This document shows, in pieces, positions 36,131-48,874 of a stretch of 64,000 nt of DNA. The number at the start of each line of letters is the position of its first letter. The first letter of the stretch is position 1. Below the pieces are notes generated by a model. That model made no database searches and was not told where the DNA came from. It was given only the letters and a program-made list of their open reading frames with translations. Made by a program: the position numbers and the translations under genes. Source of the DNA: Siphonodentalium dalli (taxonomy: Eukaryota; Mollusca; Scaphopoda; Gadilida; Siphonodentaliidae); NCBI GenBank assembly GCA_032622095.1, contig CP136069.1, positions 184,005,122 to 184,069,121 on the forward strand, in the 5' to 3' direction.

Positions 36131-38345
36131 ATAGTTTACATAACTCAAAATTGTTATATTCATAATACTGTAAATGCACAAGCTAAGTGTGCGCTGGACA
36201 TAATACTGTAAATGCACAAGTCAAGTGTGCGCTGGACGACTTCTAAGTTTGCAGAGAAACTTGGAATACATTAAGTTTGAATTCTACTTATTGCTAATTA
36301 CACTATCACTATTGAACGAATTATTCCCATTTACTGTATAAATTGTCCCCAAGGAAAATCACGATGCTTAAGCCAAATGGCGGATGCATTCAAGCAGGAA
36401 AATCTTTTGAAAATACTACATTGTTCTAAAATGTCATTTCATTCTTGTTTTGTTCAGATTCTATAACTTTGGTATTTTTTTAAGTGTTTCAAGGCATGAC
36501 AAACTATCTTCGTTCACACAGTTGGCATAATTCCTTTGTAAATGCTCACGAAATAATTCATTGATCGCTATCTGTTGAACAATTGTGTAAGATTCACATA
36601 TACCAGATTAAAATCCTAGCACACGAAAGCTCATCCGAACAAATTTCCTGCAAAATTAGCAGTTTGTTTAAACTAAATATTGTAAAATTCCAGTACGGAT
36701 TGATAACTATAACGAAACGCTGTTCATTTCTAATATAATACTGACTATTTTTGCTTTATTGTTTTGTTAGTGGTTTTAATTACAAGAATTGATCTTGGTA
36801 GTCTGTTTTACAAGATTATCATTTCTGTCAAAGTTTACTTAACTGCAATATTCCAGTATGGAATATTTACTATAATGAAACAAGCTGTTTTTTGTAACAT
36901 AATACTGACTATTTTTACTTTATTGTTTTGTTAGTGGTTTTAGTTACAAGATTAAATCTTGGTAGTCTGTTGTACAAGATGATCATTTCTGTAATTGTTT
37001 ACTTAACTACAAAATTATGATGTTCATAATGATGTAATTGCACAAACTGAACGTGTGCTGAACGACTTCTAATACACTATTGAACGAATTATTCAGTAAT
37101 GAAACAAAGAAATCGCACTTCCACACAAAGCCAATTTAGCATTTGTGGCGGCCATGTTCTTCGGTGGTTACCATGGCAACCATGGGCTCTCCCAAGCTTG
37201 GCATGATATCCAAATCCACAAAATATTACCTCATGAAGTTGCACATAAAGGTTGTTGCTTTTACCATGAAAATGCAAGAATCACCGTTTTTTTTTTGTCA
37301 CAGAGCTGTCCCACTAATGAAGATTTATAAACCCGAGAAGTTAGTATTCACCGAGGCCGCAGACTGAGGTGAATAATACTTCCAAAGGGATGCTATATCC
37401 TCTTGTTATCCTTCATCTCATCCCAATCTCCCTTTCTCTCTCTGTGTTGAATGAGTCACATGGCAGGCTGCAAATCATTTACCTTCGAAGGAAACGTTTT
37501 GAAAGTTGACCACTTTCGGCGACCGCTACTATCATTGCGCTGATAAATATACTGTACTTAGCATTCATTGCAAATGCGGCTGCAGACAGACTATCAAATA
37601 GTAACAGACCTGGTGTGAAATATAGTCTGTACCGTTTTGCTGTTGCAAGACGACATGAACACGTATACAGCAATGGCTAAATTGTTGGTACTGGAGAAGT
37701 TTGAGTAAAATTTGTTTAATGTTCAAATGCTTGCTCTCTTCACTTTCACAATAATTGGTTGATTATTCTTTATTCTTGATAGGTTTCTAAAGTTCCTTAT
37801 ATGGCGCGATGTAATTATAACATGACATACATATTAACATCCATCTTTTTTACATTCATTTTATGTGAATGAAGAATCTGACTTGGGCCTAAGAGTAAAT
37901 GTTCCCATCTGATTTGTCACCGTGCGAGTGGCACTTATTGAGAAATGGAATTATGCATTGCGTCAATTAATAAAATATGTTAGTCTTTTCTGCCAGAAAC
38001 GGAAACGTGGCAAATTACGTTAAACAACATTAATCAGCAATGCCTCAATATAATATCAACATTGTCATTGCAAGTGCAAAATCACAAACAAGTATAAGCG
38101 AACCAGTTTGTAGCTAGGGGTACATTCACAATATGTCAAATTTACTTGTTAATTTTGCATGAAATTTGTCCAAAAGAGCTTTCATGTGCTAGGATTTGAC
38201 TGACAAGAAGCTTATAAATATGAATGTACAACAGTTTACTACATCTGCAAGGAGATTTTTACGAATCCTTTTTAAGTTGTTATAATACATGTAAAATTTG
38301 TATACACTTAACCAGTAAAATATATCAACAGTCAGTCATATAATA
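36131..38345. repeat. 2.2-kb tandem duplication, first copy
   Basis: It contains two more 0.7-kb-type subunits and then about 1.3 kb of new sequence (37020-38340). The whole block is repeated at about 38355-40530, with an offset of 2212-2220 bp. A short island at 37143-37200 (GTGGCGGCCATGTTC and following) is GC-richer than its surroundings and could read as a 61-codon frame, but that frame is not maintained to the end in the second copy. Confidence 0.85.
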
Positions 38346-38354
38346 GTTTTCATA

Positions 38355-40530
38355 AATCAAAATTGTTATATTCATAATACTGTAAATGCACAAGCTAAGT
38401 GTGCGCTGGACATAATACTGTAAATGCACAAGCCAAGTGTGCGCTGGACGACTTCTAAGTTTGCAGAGAAACTTGGAATACATTAAGTTTGAATTCTACT
38501 TATTGCTAATTACACTATCACTATTGAACGAATTATTCCTATTTACTGTATAAATTGTCCCCAAGGAAAATCACGAGGCTTAAGCCAAATGGCGGATGCA
38601 TTCAAGCAGGAAAATCTTTTGAAAATACTACATTGTTCTAAAATGTCATTTCATTCTTGTTTTGTTCAGATTCTATAATTTTGGTATTTTTTTAAGGGTT
38701 TCAAGACATGACAAACTATCTTCGTTCACACAGCTGGCATAATTCCTTTGTAAATGCTCACGAAATAATTCATTGATCGCTATCTGTTGAACAATTGTGT
38801 AAGATTCACATATACCAGATTAAAATCCTAGCACACGAAAGCTCATCCGAACAAATTTCCTGCAAAATTAGCAGTTTGTTTAAACTAAATATCTAAATAT
38901 TGTAAAATTCCAGTACGGATTGATAACTATAACGAAACGCTGTTCATTTCTACTATAATACTGAATATTTTTGCTTTATTGTTTTGTTAGTGGTTTTAAT
39001 TACAAGAATTGATCTTGGTAGTCTGTTTTACACGATTATCATTTCTGTCAAAGTTTACTTAACTGCAATATTCCAGTATGGAATAATTACTATAATGAAG
39101 CAAGCTGTTTTTTGTAACATAATACCGACTATTTTTACTTTATTGTTTTGTTAGTGGTTTTAGGTACAAGATTAAATCTTGGTAGTCTGTTTTACAAGAT
39201 GATCATTTCTGTAATTGTTTACTTAACTACAAAATTATGATGTTCATAATGATGTAAATGCACAAACTAAACGTGTGCTGAACGACTTCTAATACACTAT
39301 TGAACGAATTATTCAGTACTGAAACAAAGAAATCGCACTTCCACAAAAAGCCAATTTAGCATTTGTGGCGGCCATGTTCTTCGGTGGTTACCATGGCAAC
39401 CATGGGCTCTCCCAAACTTGGCATGATATCCAAATCCACAATATATTACCTCATGATGTTGCACATAAAGGTTGTTGTTTTTACCATGAAATGCAAGAAT
39501 CACCCTGTTTTTTTTTGTCACAGAGCTGTCCCACTAATGAAGATTTACTTCCAAATACTTCCAAATGGATGCTATATCGTCTTGTTATCCTTCATCTCAC
39601 CCCATCTCTCTCTCTCTGTTGAATGAGTCACATGGCGGGCTGCAAATCGTTTGTTACCTTCGAGGGAAACGTTTTGAAAGTTGACATATTTCGGCGATCA
39701 TTGTGCTGATAAATATACTGTACTTAGCATTCATTGCAAATGCGGCTGCAGACAGACTACCGAATAGTAACAGACCTGGTGTGAAATATAGTCTTTACCG
39801 TTTTGCTGTTGCAAGGGTTGCAGTACACATGCGTGTAAGACGACATGAACACGTATACAGCAATGGCTAAATTGTTGATACTGGAGAAGTTCGAGTAAAA
39901 TTTGTTTAATGTTCAAATGCTTGCTCTCTTCATTTTCACAATAATTGGTTGATTATTCTTTATTCTTGATATGTTTCTAAAGTTCCTTATATGGCGCGAT
40001 GTAATTATAATATGACATACATATTAACATCCATCTTTTTTACATTCATTTTATGTGAATGAAGAATCTGATTTGGGCCTAAGAGTAAATGTTCCCATCT
40101 GATTTTTCACCATGCGAGTGGCACTTATTGAGAAATGGAATTATGCATTGCGTCAATTAATAAAATATGTTAGTCTTTTCTGCCAGAAACGGAAACGTGG
40201 CAAATTACGTTAAACAACATTAATCAGCAATGCCTCAATATAATATCAACATTGTCATTGCAAGTGCAAAATCACAAACAAGTATAAGCGAACCAGTTTG
40301 TAGCTAGGGGTACATTCACAATATGTCAAATTTACTTGTTAATTTTGCATGAAATTTGTCCAAAAGAGCTTTCATGTGCTAGGATTTGACTGACAAGAAG
40401 CTTATAAATATGAATGTACAACAGCTTACTACATCTGCAAGGAGATTTTTGCGAATCCTTTTAAAGTTGTTATAATACATGTAAAATTTGTATACAATTA
40501 ACCAGTAAAATATATCAACAGTCAATCATT
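38355..40530. repeat. 2.2-kb tandem duplication, second copy
   Basis: Near-complete copy of the preceding block with small indels, such as a shorter segment near 39550-39700 and an extra GGGTTGCAGTACACATGCGT-like piece near 39815. The divergence implies an older event than the 1736-bp array. Confidence 0.85.
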
Positions 40531-43500
40531 TAATAACTCGAAGCATTTGATCCCTCAAATAAGTGATAAAACAATCGAAGACATGCATTTTTTCTATATG
40601 TGAATCTTACAAAGGTGTGCAATAGATAGCCATATTTCATGAACATTTACAAAACAATTATGCCAGCTGTGTGAACGAAACACAACGTGCCAACTATCTG
40701 CAATTACTACATATTTCGGTCACTCTTAACTGTTTACTCTTGACTGTACTAATGAGTTTGCCAATGTGTCCCTGCTGTTTTCTAATCGAGACCGTCAGGT
40801 TATGTTAACTCATTATTTGCCTATCTATAATAACAATAAACGTGGAACAATGGGCATCGCGCGATATTCCTGCTGTGTTATTTGGGGTCTATATTGGAGC
40901 CATGCGTCAGTCCAGGTATTGGCAAACAACATGGCTGGATTTTTTCGAAACTGCAATGATCGACATTTTAATGGGAGATGACAGCGTTTTATTGTACCCC
41001 ATCAGAATATTCAGATGACCCAACCTCACCCCACGGCTACCAACGACAATGTGTCGTGACTATTAATCCGATTGGCTGGTGAAATACACTTCCAAATGTT
41101 TCATTATACAGTCCAAAAGACAGGACAAGTTATACCAGAGGAAGTCGATACTGATGTAGCAATATGTTTCTGATGCCACCAAATGACCTATGTGATAAAA
41201 TAGCATGTATTCACATATGCTATATATATATATATATATATATATATGGATTATCAAATTTCTCTTATGTTATATTATTGATGTAACAACGAATATGCAC
41301 GCATGACACCGATCTCTCGGGACTTTGTGTGCACGGTAGCGTATAAGGTCCATGTAGGTTAGTGTTGACCTATTCCATTAACTATTTCACTTATGTATCA
41401 CAAAAGCGTGTTTCTAATATGCGTTCACCAAAGAGTGGTTCAGTGTTGCAACTTACACGCAAACACATTATCCATACATACTTCTCTGCTACAAGTTAAA
41501 CGAACACACCCTCCAAGCGGAACCTCACTATATGCATGAATATGTAAAGCTGGAAACTTATTTCCGAACATGTACCAATTAATGGACTACATGTCGCATG
41601 TATTCATTATGTACATGTATTTAAATCCTGATGAGTATTCGTACACATTTATATTGGATAGGATTTGTATTGGACCAGATTCGGTATAATCTTACAATAA
41701 CACTGATAGTAATTGCAGGTCACTGAATTTAATTTCGACGAAAATTGCCTTACTCCAAAACCACAGGGACCACAATGATAAATATTTTCTTCAAAACATG
41801 AATGACTAGCAACCACATGTCGGGTCTAAATTTTAAATGGTGATGTAATAATATGTTTGCACAAAGATGAACTGCCAAATTCCGCACTTAGCAAGATGTA
41901 ATAATACGTATCTTTTGCAGTCGAAGCAAATTTGATATTGAGTAATTAAACAACCCACCTGAAATTCAATGACATACATGTATACCTATATTCTAGTCTG
42001 CACATTGTTGTAGGAAAATTAGATCACCATTGACTTGTGCTAATAAATAAGAGGCCGTTGAAGCTATAGACGTAAGAATTACACACGCTAAAAGGGGAAC
42101 CTCTCTGTGTGCATGTCATTGTGAGGAGGATTACCAATGCATAATAACAATCGCAAACAGCCCCGAACAGAGCATTACATTTTAAAACCTTATTTTAATT
42201 TCGTAGTGCACATCGCGTTATTTGGCTAAAAACAACATACAATATCTAGCGTTTTTTAATTGATACCGGACAAATATATTTATGGTCTGGTACTTGATAT
42301 ATGGCCGGTTACACGCAGTCGGGTTTATGATATAGCAGCAGGGAGATGAGGGGGTGACTTACACAGCTAGCGTGGGAAGAGTTAAAAATAGAAATACAAA
42401 AAAAATAAATTCATAACAGTAATCATACTGGATTTTTCGTATATGCACAATAAGATGTTGACAATAGTCATCATATTGTGGCAGAATATGATGGTCCACT
42501 GTCTACCGGATTTATTTTGTACAATGATTCAATGTTTATTTTGCAGTGACTCTACATGATGCTCTTGCTCTTTTTGATTGGCATAGTGATGCATCGGCTG
42601 TCAATTGAGGCTTAGAAAAACAATTAAAATATTTATGTTTGTCAGACTCCAATGTTGATTTGAGTTCAAATGTTTATTTGATTAATATTTTTCAACTTTG
42701 CTTGATAAGTGCCGGCATGTAAAATGATGCATAGATATATTTTTGAACTTTTACTCCAAGCTATGTTTTTGACTCATGTAACTAACACCGGCGTTCAATT
42801 TTTAACGGAAACCTTAAGACACTTGAGTGGTCTATTTAAAATTGTGATGATTTAACGTTTCAGAAAACTTGTTTACGATTTCACTGTTTACAAAATGCTT
42901 CAAAACTAACGCTACATTCTAACACCTGACGTTTACAAAATGTTTTAAACCAAACGCTCAAGTTCAATTCTAAATATACGGTATTGACCCGGTGTTGACA
43001 TGTATAAAAAGTGTTCTGAATTTGCGTTTCAAAATAAAACACCAGTTTATAATGTGGTTCAAAGTCAATGGATGAACATACGCCACAATCAGTATCAAAA
43101 CAACATTCCAATGAAAAAAAGTATATTCTTGTAGACTATTAAAACAGTTCCTTGTTTTGTTGTTTATTTATTACATAAATATTGAACGGCTTGGATGTGA
43201 CTATACCAAAATAGTGGTCCGAGGTGAGTAATATTCCCCGACAAGCCGTGCAATAATTATATTTTATCAGGCGTTTTTCATTCTGTCCCAGGACACATGA
43301 TGTCAAACAATTCGCAATCATCAATATTCCGATGTATTCAATTTTTAATTGCAAAACGATTTCAAAATTTTCAGTGTAAATATTGTTGTTTCTATTTTTC
43401 TGCATGTCAAAATTTCTTCATTAAATTGACCGGCTTCTAATTGGGCAAATATTAAATTTTCTTCCACAGGAATTAGTTTATTTGACTAGCAATGGAAAGC

Positions 43501-44105
43501 AGACGTCGTTGTGGTTGTTAAACAATGATAATTACTAAGGAAATAGACAAAAGTATCGAAGCGATAGTGTGATCATCGGAGAAAGGAACATGATAAATCG
43601 ACACATCAAACCTGTGTAGACGATCACAAATAACATAAAGAATTTGCTTACGTTCATTTATTGCGCACTAGTTATCGATTAAAAAGACATTTCAGATAAA
43701 AAATTTGTTGCATTTTTGCTGCGAGGTATAGATGACTTTCAAATTAGCATCCCGGAATAGTGAGCATGCTAACAACATATTTTTGGATTGCCCAGGTGAT
43801 AGTGTGTGTGTGCTAAAATTAGGAGCCCACTAACGTGTCATGGACGACACTATCGATAATAGTGGACGTCAAGCAACTAACCACAAGGGTGGATAAGGCA
43901 TAGTCACATGAGATAAAATATAATACAATAATTTAAATAAAACGCAGGTGTAAAACACTGTCCCTTGAATTTAATTTCCGTTAGACATATGTGCGTGCAA
44001 CTGAAGTTGGGAAAATTTATCAAGTCCAGATAATCGTGTGACACAAATACATTTGCAGGTTGAGAGAATTTACCAAATAACGATACTCATTGGACACAAA
44101 TCCAA
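40531..44105. other. Low-feature AT-rich region
   Basis: Scattered short ORFs only. A (TA)n microsatellite occupies about 41218-41247. No splice-consistent exon chain, RNA gene or inverted-repeat element was recognised. A few phrases near 40600-40720 (TGTGAATCTTAC, AATTATGCCAGCTGTG) look like inverted fragments of the 0.7-kb repeat. Confidence 0.5.
41218..41247. repeat. (TA)n microsatellite
   Basis: About 30 bp of alternating T and A. Confidence 0.95.
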
Positions 44106-44109
44106 CGAC

Positions 44110-44460
44110 TGGCTTTTAGCTCACCAGAGACAACGTCTATAGTCATCACTCTTCGTCCGTCCATTCGTCTGTCTGTCAATCCGTGCATCCATTAACAATT
44201 CTTTATACAGCTCCGGAACCATAACACCGAATGAGTTCATAGTTGTGGATGTTTCCTAGGTGACTCATATTCATATTTGCAAAGCCAGGACCATATCTCT
44301 CTCCTTCCTTTGTAATTCTTAAAACAACTTCGCAACTGTGAATGGGTTCATATTTGGTATGAAGGGTCCTTGTGTGACTGGGGTTCAGATCTGTTCATAT
44401 GAGGTCGCTGTGTCAAATGTGGGCGGAGCCAGGGATATAAGCTCCAATTTTTTTTAGATT
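44110..44460. repeat. Probable dispersed mollusc-type repeat fragment
   Basis: It begins TTTTAGCTCACCAGAGACAA and runs through CTTCGTCCGTCCATTCGTC into ATAACACCGAATGAGTTCAT-like text. Sequences starting AGCTCACC followed by CGTCCGTC runs are, from general knowledge, abundant in bivalve genomes. The class is uncertain and no termini were found. Confidence 0.4.
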
Positions 44461-45865
44461 TAACCCCTTGCTCAATTCCAATTAAACTTTTTTTCCAATG
44501 GTTTTTTTTCTTCTAGATTTTTGTACTCCTTGCTAATTTTTTTATAATTTAATTTTGAAAAACAAACTTCGTTATAACATCCGCCAAGGTACGCCGACTC
44601 ACGCCCAGTAATTTAGTTTAAATCAGTCCAGGGGTCTGGGAGAAAAGTCACGAACAGATTGTTGCCCTTGCCAATTGAAGGGTCAAAGTAAGTACACATG
44701 CCCCTATTACAATGTTTTGCTTTCACATTCATAATTCCAGAGCATTATTTGAGTTCTCTTCCACTAACAATATAAAGCTTCTGTCTCATTATCTCTAATG
44801 TCTCATGCGTATGAAATCAGATCTTAACTGGCAGTCTTTGATAAACAAATAACAGATCATGTTTATTTGTGACATTCCTTTCAATTTAAATTTGATTAAT
44901 TCTCATGTGCTGTGTCCAATGCAGTTGTACGGGTAAGTGTTTCATTATGTTTATATAGGCTATTAACTTTTCAACTGTTAATGATGTGTCTTCTTTATTA
45001 TGCTGATGATTTCAAAGAACAATTATCAGACGTGCCATGTTGATAACCCTTTCCTTAATTTTGTAACTTACTTGAGGGAAAATTAACTCACTTCAAATTC
45101 TATGATATACCCTTTGATATGACACGATCAATGGATGACATTGATTGGAATTTACACTTGATTAAAATAGGGGCAGAGATAGAAGTTTCAACACTCCCAT
45201 GTTTGGTACATGTATATAGGTTAATATATACTGGTATCAGTAAGATTTTGATAAATTTCCAACAGTTGGAGATCTTGAAGTACTAGTTGTAATTTAGTTT
45301 GGTCAAGTTGGGGGGGGGCGGTAATATCTAATAATCAACTGGGGAGGGTGTGCGCAGTTAGAATGTGGACATCCCGTATCCTCTCCCACCGTTCAATGAA
45401 GACCCTATACATCCTCTCCCTGTTTAGCACTACGTGTTTCTAGGCATTATTCAGTCTTTGTTAAAAGCCCATTATGATATATCCTAGTTCATGGAGGAAA
45501 CATGTGAATGGCATTGGAGCACTTGCTAGTTGTTTGACAACATATACCTAATATCTGGATGAACAGAATATGAAGATGAAAACAATTCATGACTCTAATC
45601 ATCCTTGTGGTCTATCAAAGATACACATGTTGAGTTTCCAGCAGCCAGTTAATCCGTGTCACAAAAGTATTCAATCACAGATGACGTGATGTCCGAATGT
45701 AGTGAGCCAGTGTTCTTCGAAGAATCAAAACCGATATTTTAAAGACATGCAACTCTCATGTCCCATAGACATCAGATTCTATTGCTACAGTCCTGTTGGT
45801 TCCCATCCGACTTCATACCTACTTCAAAAGGTTCCATCAGAACGTTCAAATGATGAAATGATTTC
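44461..45865. other. No recognisable feature
   Basis: AT-rich sequence with a G run at about 45309-45317. No supported ORF or repeat structure was seen. Confidence 0.4.
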
Positions 45866-46700
45866 TTGAGCAATCAAAACTGTCACCATTCTTGTATCTT
45901 CCCTGAAAGTATTCCACACCCCTGCATGAGGCAAGCATTTAGGTCTAAGTATGCGAACATTGCAAATATCAACCCTTGTACAGCAGACTTCATATACAAA
46001 ACATTGGCTCTTGATGTTTCAGTTGCTGATCACCAAGAAACGGCTGATCGTATTCGATTAATATTCTTAGGTGACGATGGGATTGGTCAGAATTTGATAC
46101 ATCTAAATGCAGGGCGTCCTTCGCACATTTTCGATATGTTTTTGATAAACTGGGGGTAATTCTTTCGGAGATGATTGAAGAGGGTGACAGACGCCACGGA
46201 GCTGCCCATTTGAGTAGATGGATCTCTCCTGGTGAAATAATAACAGAATCAGCAAACAAGCTATCACCAGATGTGATATTTCGTCTGAATCTTTGGTTCG
46301 TTTGCAGTTTACACAACGGAGTACGTATATTCACTTTTCGTTAAATATCACATCTACACTTCCTCTGCAGTATAAAATCCAGCACAGACAACTTAGCGCT
46401 AATCACCAGGATCAGCATTTTTGTAATGCTCAATTCAATTATTTGAAATCACATACCGTCATGCTTGGTGATAAGTGTATGTTGTGATGACAAAGCAAAA
46501 ATTCCAATTGGAGATCCGGCTGTATCAACTGGAGTCAGAGTCAAGAAATCAATATCACTATAGGTTCTATTGACATATACGAATATAACACTGTCTGTTT
46601 ATTTCAGCATAGATATTCCAGCAAATCATTTTACCGAGGTCAGATGCATGTGGAAGTAAACGACAGTGTATTCCAACAGTCATCTCCGATGCAACATGCT
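45866..46700 (+). pseudogene. N-terminal-like part of a dispersed transposase-like invertebrate protein
   Basis: Plus-strand coding-like segments in shifting frames. The 45866-46159 frame includes RLIFLGDDGIGQNLIHLNAG. A continuation after a frameshift near 46145 includes KLGVILSEMIEEGDRRHGAA. The 46293-46487 frame runs to LKSHTVMLGDKCML, and then follows CDDKAKIPIGDPAVSTGVR to a stop near 46560. After a gap comes FYRGQMHVEVNDSVFQQSSP to about 46700. Order and phrases (a DD-K-x-x-I-P-x-G-P motif, then STGVR) match a repetitive, uncharacterised family that I recall from corals, fish and molluscs. It probably has an RNase H-like DDE core. Several frameshifts make it a pseudogene. The middle, with the presumed second acidic residue, is missing. 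Confidence 0.5.
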
Positions 46701-47102
46701 GTAACGAGCGAGGGGGTAGGGGTCCTTGTGTGCAACAACGAGACATTGTTGATATGCCAAGTATCTTATGAAGGCAATTTCAAAGATTTCATCGTTAGAC
46801 AAATTCACGACCTTGTTAGTGATCCTCAGATCCGCCACCTGATCTGTCATAAACAAGACCGCAATGTCCGGCGCTATTTCAATTGGCTTCTCCATGATGT
46901 ATTCTTCATCATCCTTTGTGTCTTCGTTATAGGGAACTTCTGCAAACCATGGTGAAGGTTTCGCGGCTGTTCCAACACCTGTCATCTTGGTGGAAATCAC
47001 ATACCGGTGCTCACGAAGGTTTAGCTGCTTTTCCCCACCAACGTTGATGACGTATATCCCGCCATTTAGCTCTCTCAGAATCTCTGCGTATGTTTGAGCC
47101 AT
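46680..47102 (-). CDS. Hypothetical 140-aa protein
   Basis: The minus-strand frame starts at an ATG in a good context (AAAATGG) and runs 140 codons to TGA, with balanced codon use. I do not recognise it. It has an acidic stretch around residues 59-68 (NEDTKDDEEY), no signal peptide, no membrane segment and no obvious repeats. Its start lies 12 bp from the truncated edge of the retrotransposon LTR (47115), and its end overlaps the last bases of the plus-strand pseudogene. It may therefore be one exon or a fragment whose continuation was lost on either side. The plus-strand shadow frame (46644-46955) looks less protein-like. Confidence 0.4.
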   Translation of the reverse strand: MAQTYAEILRELNGGIYVINVGGEKQLNLREHRYVISTKMTGVGTAAKPSPWFAEVPYNEDTKDDEEYIMEKPIEIAPDIAVLFMTDQVADLRITNKVVNLSNDEIFEIAFIRYLAYQQCLVVAHKDPYPLARYSMLHRR

Positions 47103-47114
47103 TTTGAATGTTTA

Positions 47115-48556
47115 ATGTATTTTACCTGGATTTCACCTGAGTAGACACTTTGCCATTTTCCGAGATCGAGAATCATGAGGCGGAACCATGGATGGATTAG
47201 TTTGCAATTGGTGACAGTCTCAGTAAGCCATAAGCTAACATTATATCTAATGGTGGAATACATGGACATGAGGATCTAGGGCATTGGTTAATTTACATGC
47301 ATAAAGTGGATTAATATTCCACTTATTTACAGGCACCATCCAGCCTGAATGGAATTCCAGGATATGGATGTGGTGGATTTCAGGAACCATGCAAGGCCAG
47401 GGTAGATCAAGTATAGTCATGATAAGTGTCTGATCAGGTGGTCCAGTGTAACATGCTGCTTATAGGTTACAATCTTGGCTTATTACTTAGTGATGTTAGA
47501 TTGCGGTTGTGTTTCACCCTTTATTCATAGTTTAGATCTTTTCTGGGAATTTACCCGAATTATTCTACAACTTTGGTCCCTACTATTTCGTGTATATCGG
47601 ATAGTATTTTAGAAGTAACTAAAATGGTTTAAGGTATGCAAGTATGGTAGTTCTGTCTAAGAACTGTCCATATATGAAACGGCATTTTATAGACGTTGCA
47701 AAGAGTACAGAATTTTGTAGTTTACTTGTAATTAACAAATTAATGCAGGAATAGAGTATCTTTCATATCAGGCTTTCACATACATGCTTTTGCAACCAGT
47801 AGTATTAAGCATTTTGATAGTGCAATTATGTCACAGGTAAGTACTGGAGTTAATCAATCAGTGGTTATATTCATCATTTATTGTTGAAGTTGTTTATGCA
47901 TTTATTGGTTAATAAATATCATTGTTGTTAGTTACATCTGACTCATATTGCTGTCACTTTGGCCAATCACTGTGGTAGGATTATTTCTAAATAGGCATAT
48001 GACGTATGCGCACACTTCATATGGTACTGGGACGCCATTGTAGATCCATAACTATACCCTGTGGGAAACAGGGGTTATATAGGTAAATTCGATATACCAT
48101 GAGAAGGTTGTAGGCTGTCGGTGGCTGGACTATGAACGGCACCAATTTATATCACTGAGGCCGGGATGAGATAATCTATCCAATGGAGAAGCTAGGGACC
48201 AACTTCCAGGTCATGTGCTGTTAATTACCTTGATTAACCTATACTGGAAAGGTCAGGGACCTATTTCCGGGTCATGTGCCATTATCCAGGGGAGATGCCA
48301 GGGACCAACTTCCAGGTCATGTGCCGTTAATCCCCTTGATTAACCTATATTGGAGAGGTCAGGACCATCCGACAGAAATATACATTACAAGTCACTGGCC
48401 CCCTCTGTTACTAGTATGCTATTGAGCATGATTTACGCTACCGGTTATTATGGTTAAACTTGTATATGGGCGAGTCGTTCATAGGCATTCCGCTCGGCCA
48501 ATTGTTTTAGTAGTGCTTGGTAATATCTAAATACCCCTACCCCTTCGCTCGTTACA
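47115..48556 (+). repeat. 5' LTR, truncated on its left side
   Basis: The right end CGTTACA lies three bases before the primer site and mirrors the TGAAACG that follows the polypurine tract, as expected for LTR ends. The segment 47115-48222 matches 56466-57581. 48223-48556 has no counterpart downstream because the 3' LTR is cut. The left 590 bp of the LTR, present at 55874-56465, are missing here. It contains internal imperfect repeats around GACCAACTTCCAGGTCATGTGC (three copies, about 48196-48325). Confidence 0.7.
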
Positions 48557-48559
48557 AAA

Positions 48560-48577
48560 TGGTGGCAGCGGTGGGAT
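48560..48577 (+). promoter_or_regulatory. Primer binding site, tRNA-Leu
   Basis: TGGTGGCAGCGGTGGGAT is complementary to the 3' end of animal cytosolic leucine tRNAs including the CCA tail, as known from the tRNA-Leu family. It lies three bases after the LTR end CA, the normal place for minus-strand priming. Confidence 0.85.
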
Positions 48578-48874
48578 CCATTCACAAATCTGAAGTGTTC
48601 TCAGTTTTTTTTAGTTAGTTTTAGCTGAATAGTTTTGCTTAGTCAATTTGTTTGTCTAAGGGAAACTTTACGTGATGTTGAAATAGGACAGAAGCCATAG
48701 TCGCAGTATGCCAGCGAGAGAACTAGAAGACAGTGTTTACTAGCTGATGACGGACAGAATACGACTGGGGACAATGAAGCCAATGAACACCCAGCCCCAG
48801 TTAACATGGAATTAATAGGTCAGTCATGTAGACTTGGAAAGTTGGAAGATAATCTGGCAGCCATGGGTTAAACA

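Noticed and set aside
37143-37367. 61-74 codon ORFs starting MAAMFFGG or MWRPCSS in both 2.2-kb copies
   Set aside because: The frames diverge by indels between the two copies after about 45 codons, so there is no sign of coding constraint.
42881-43405. 76- and 88-codon minus ORFs
   Set aside because: They lie in AT-rich sequence, have no domain and no splice-consistent neighbours.
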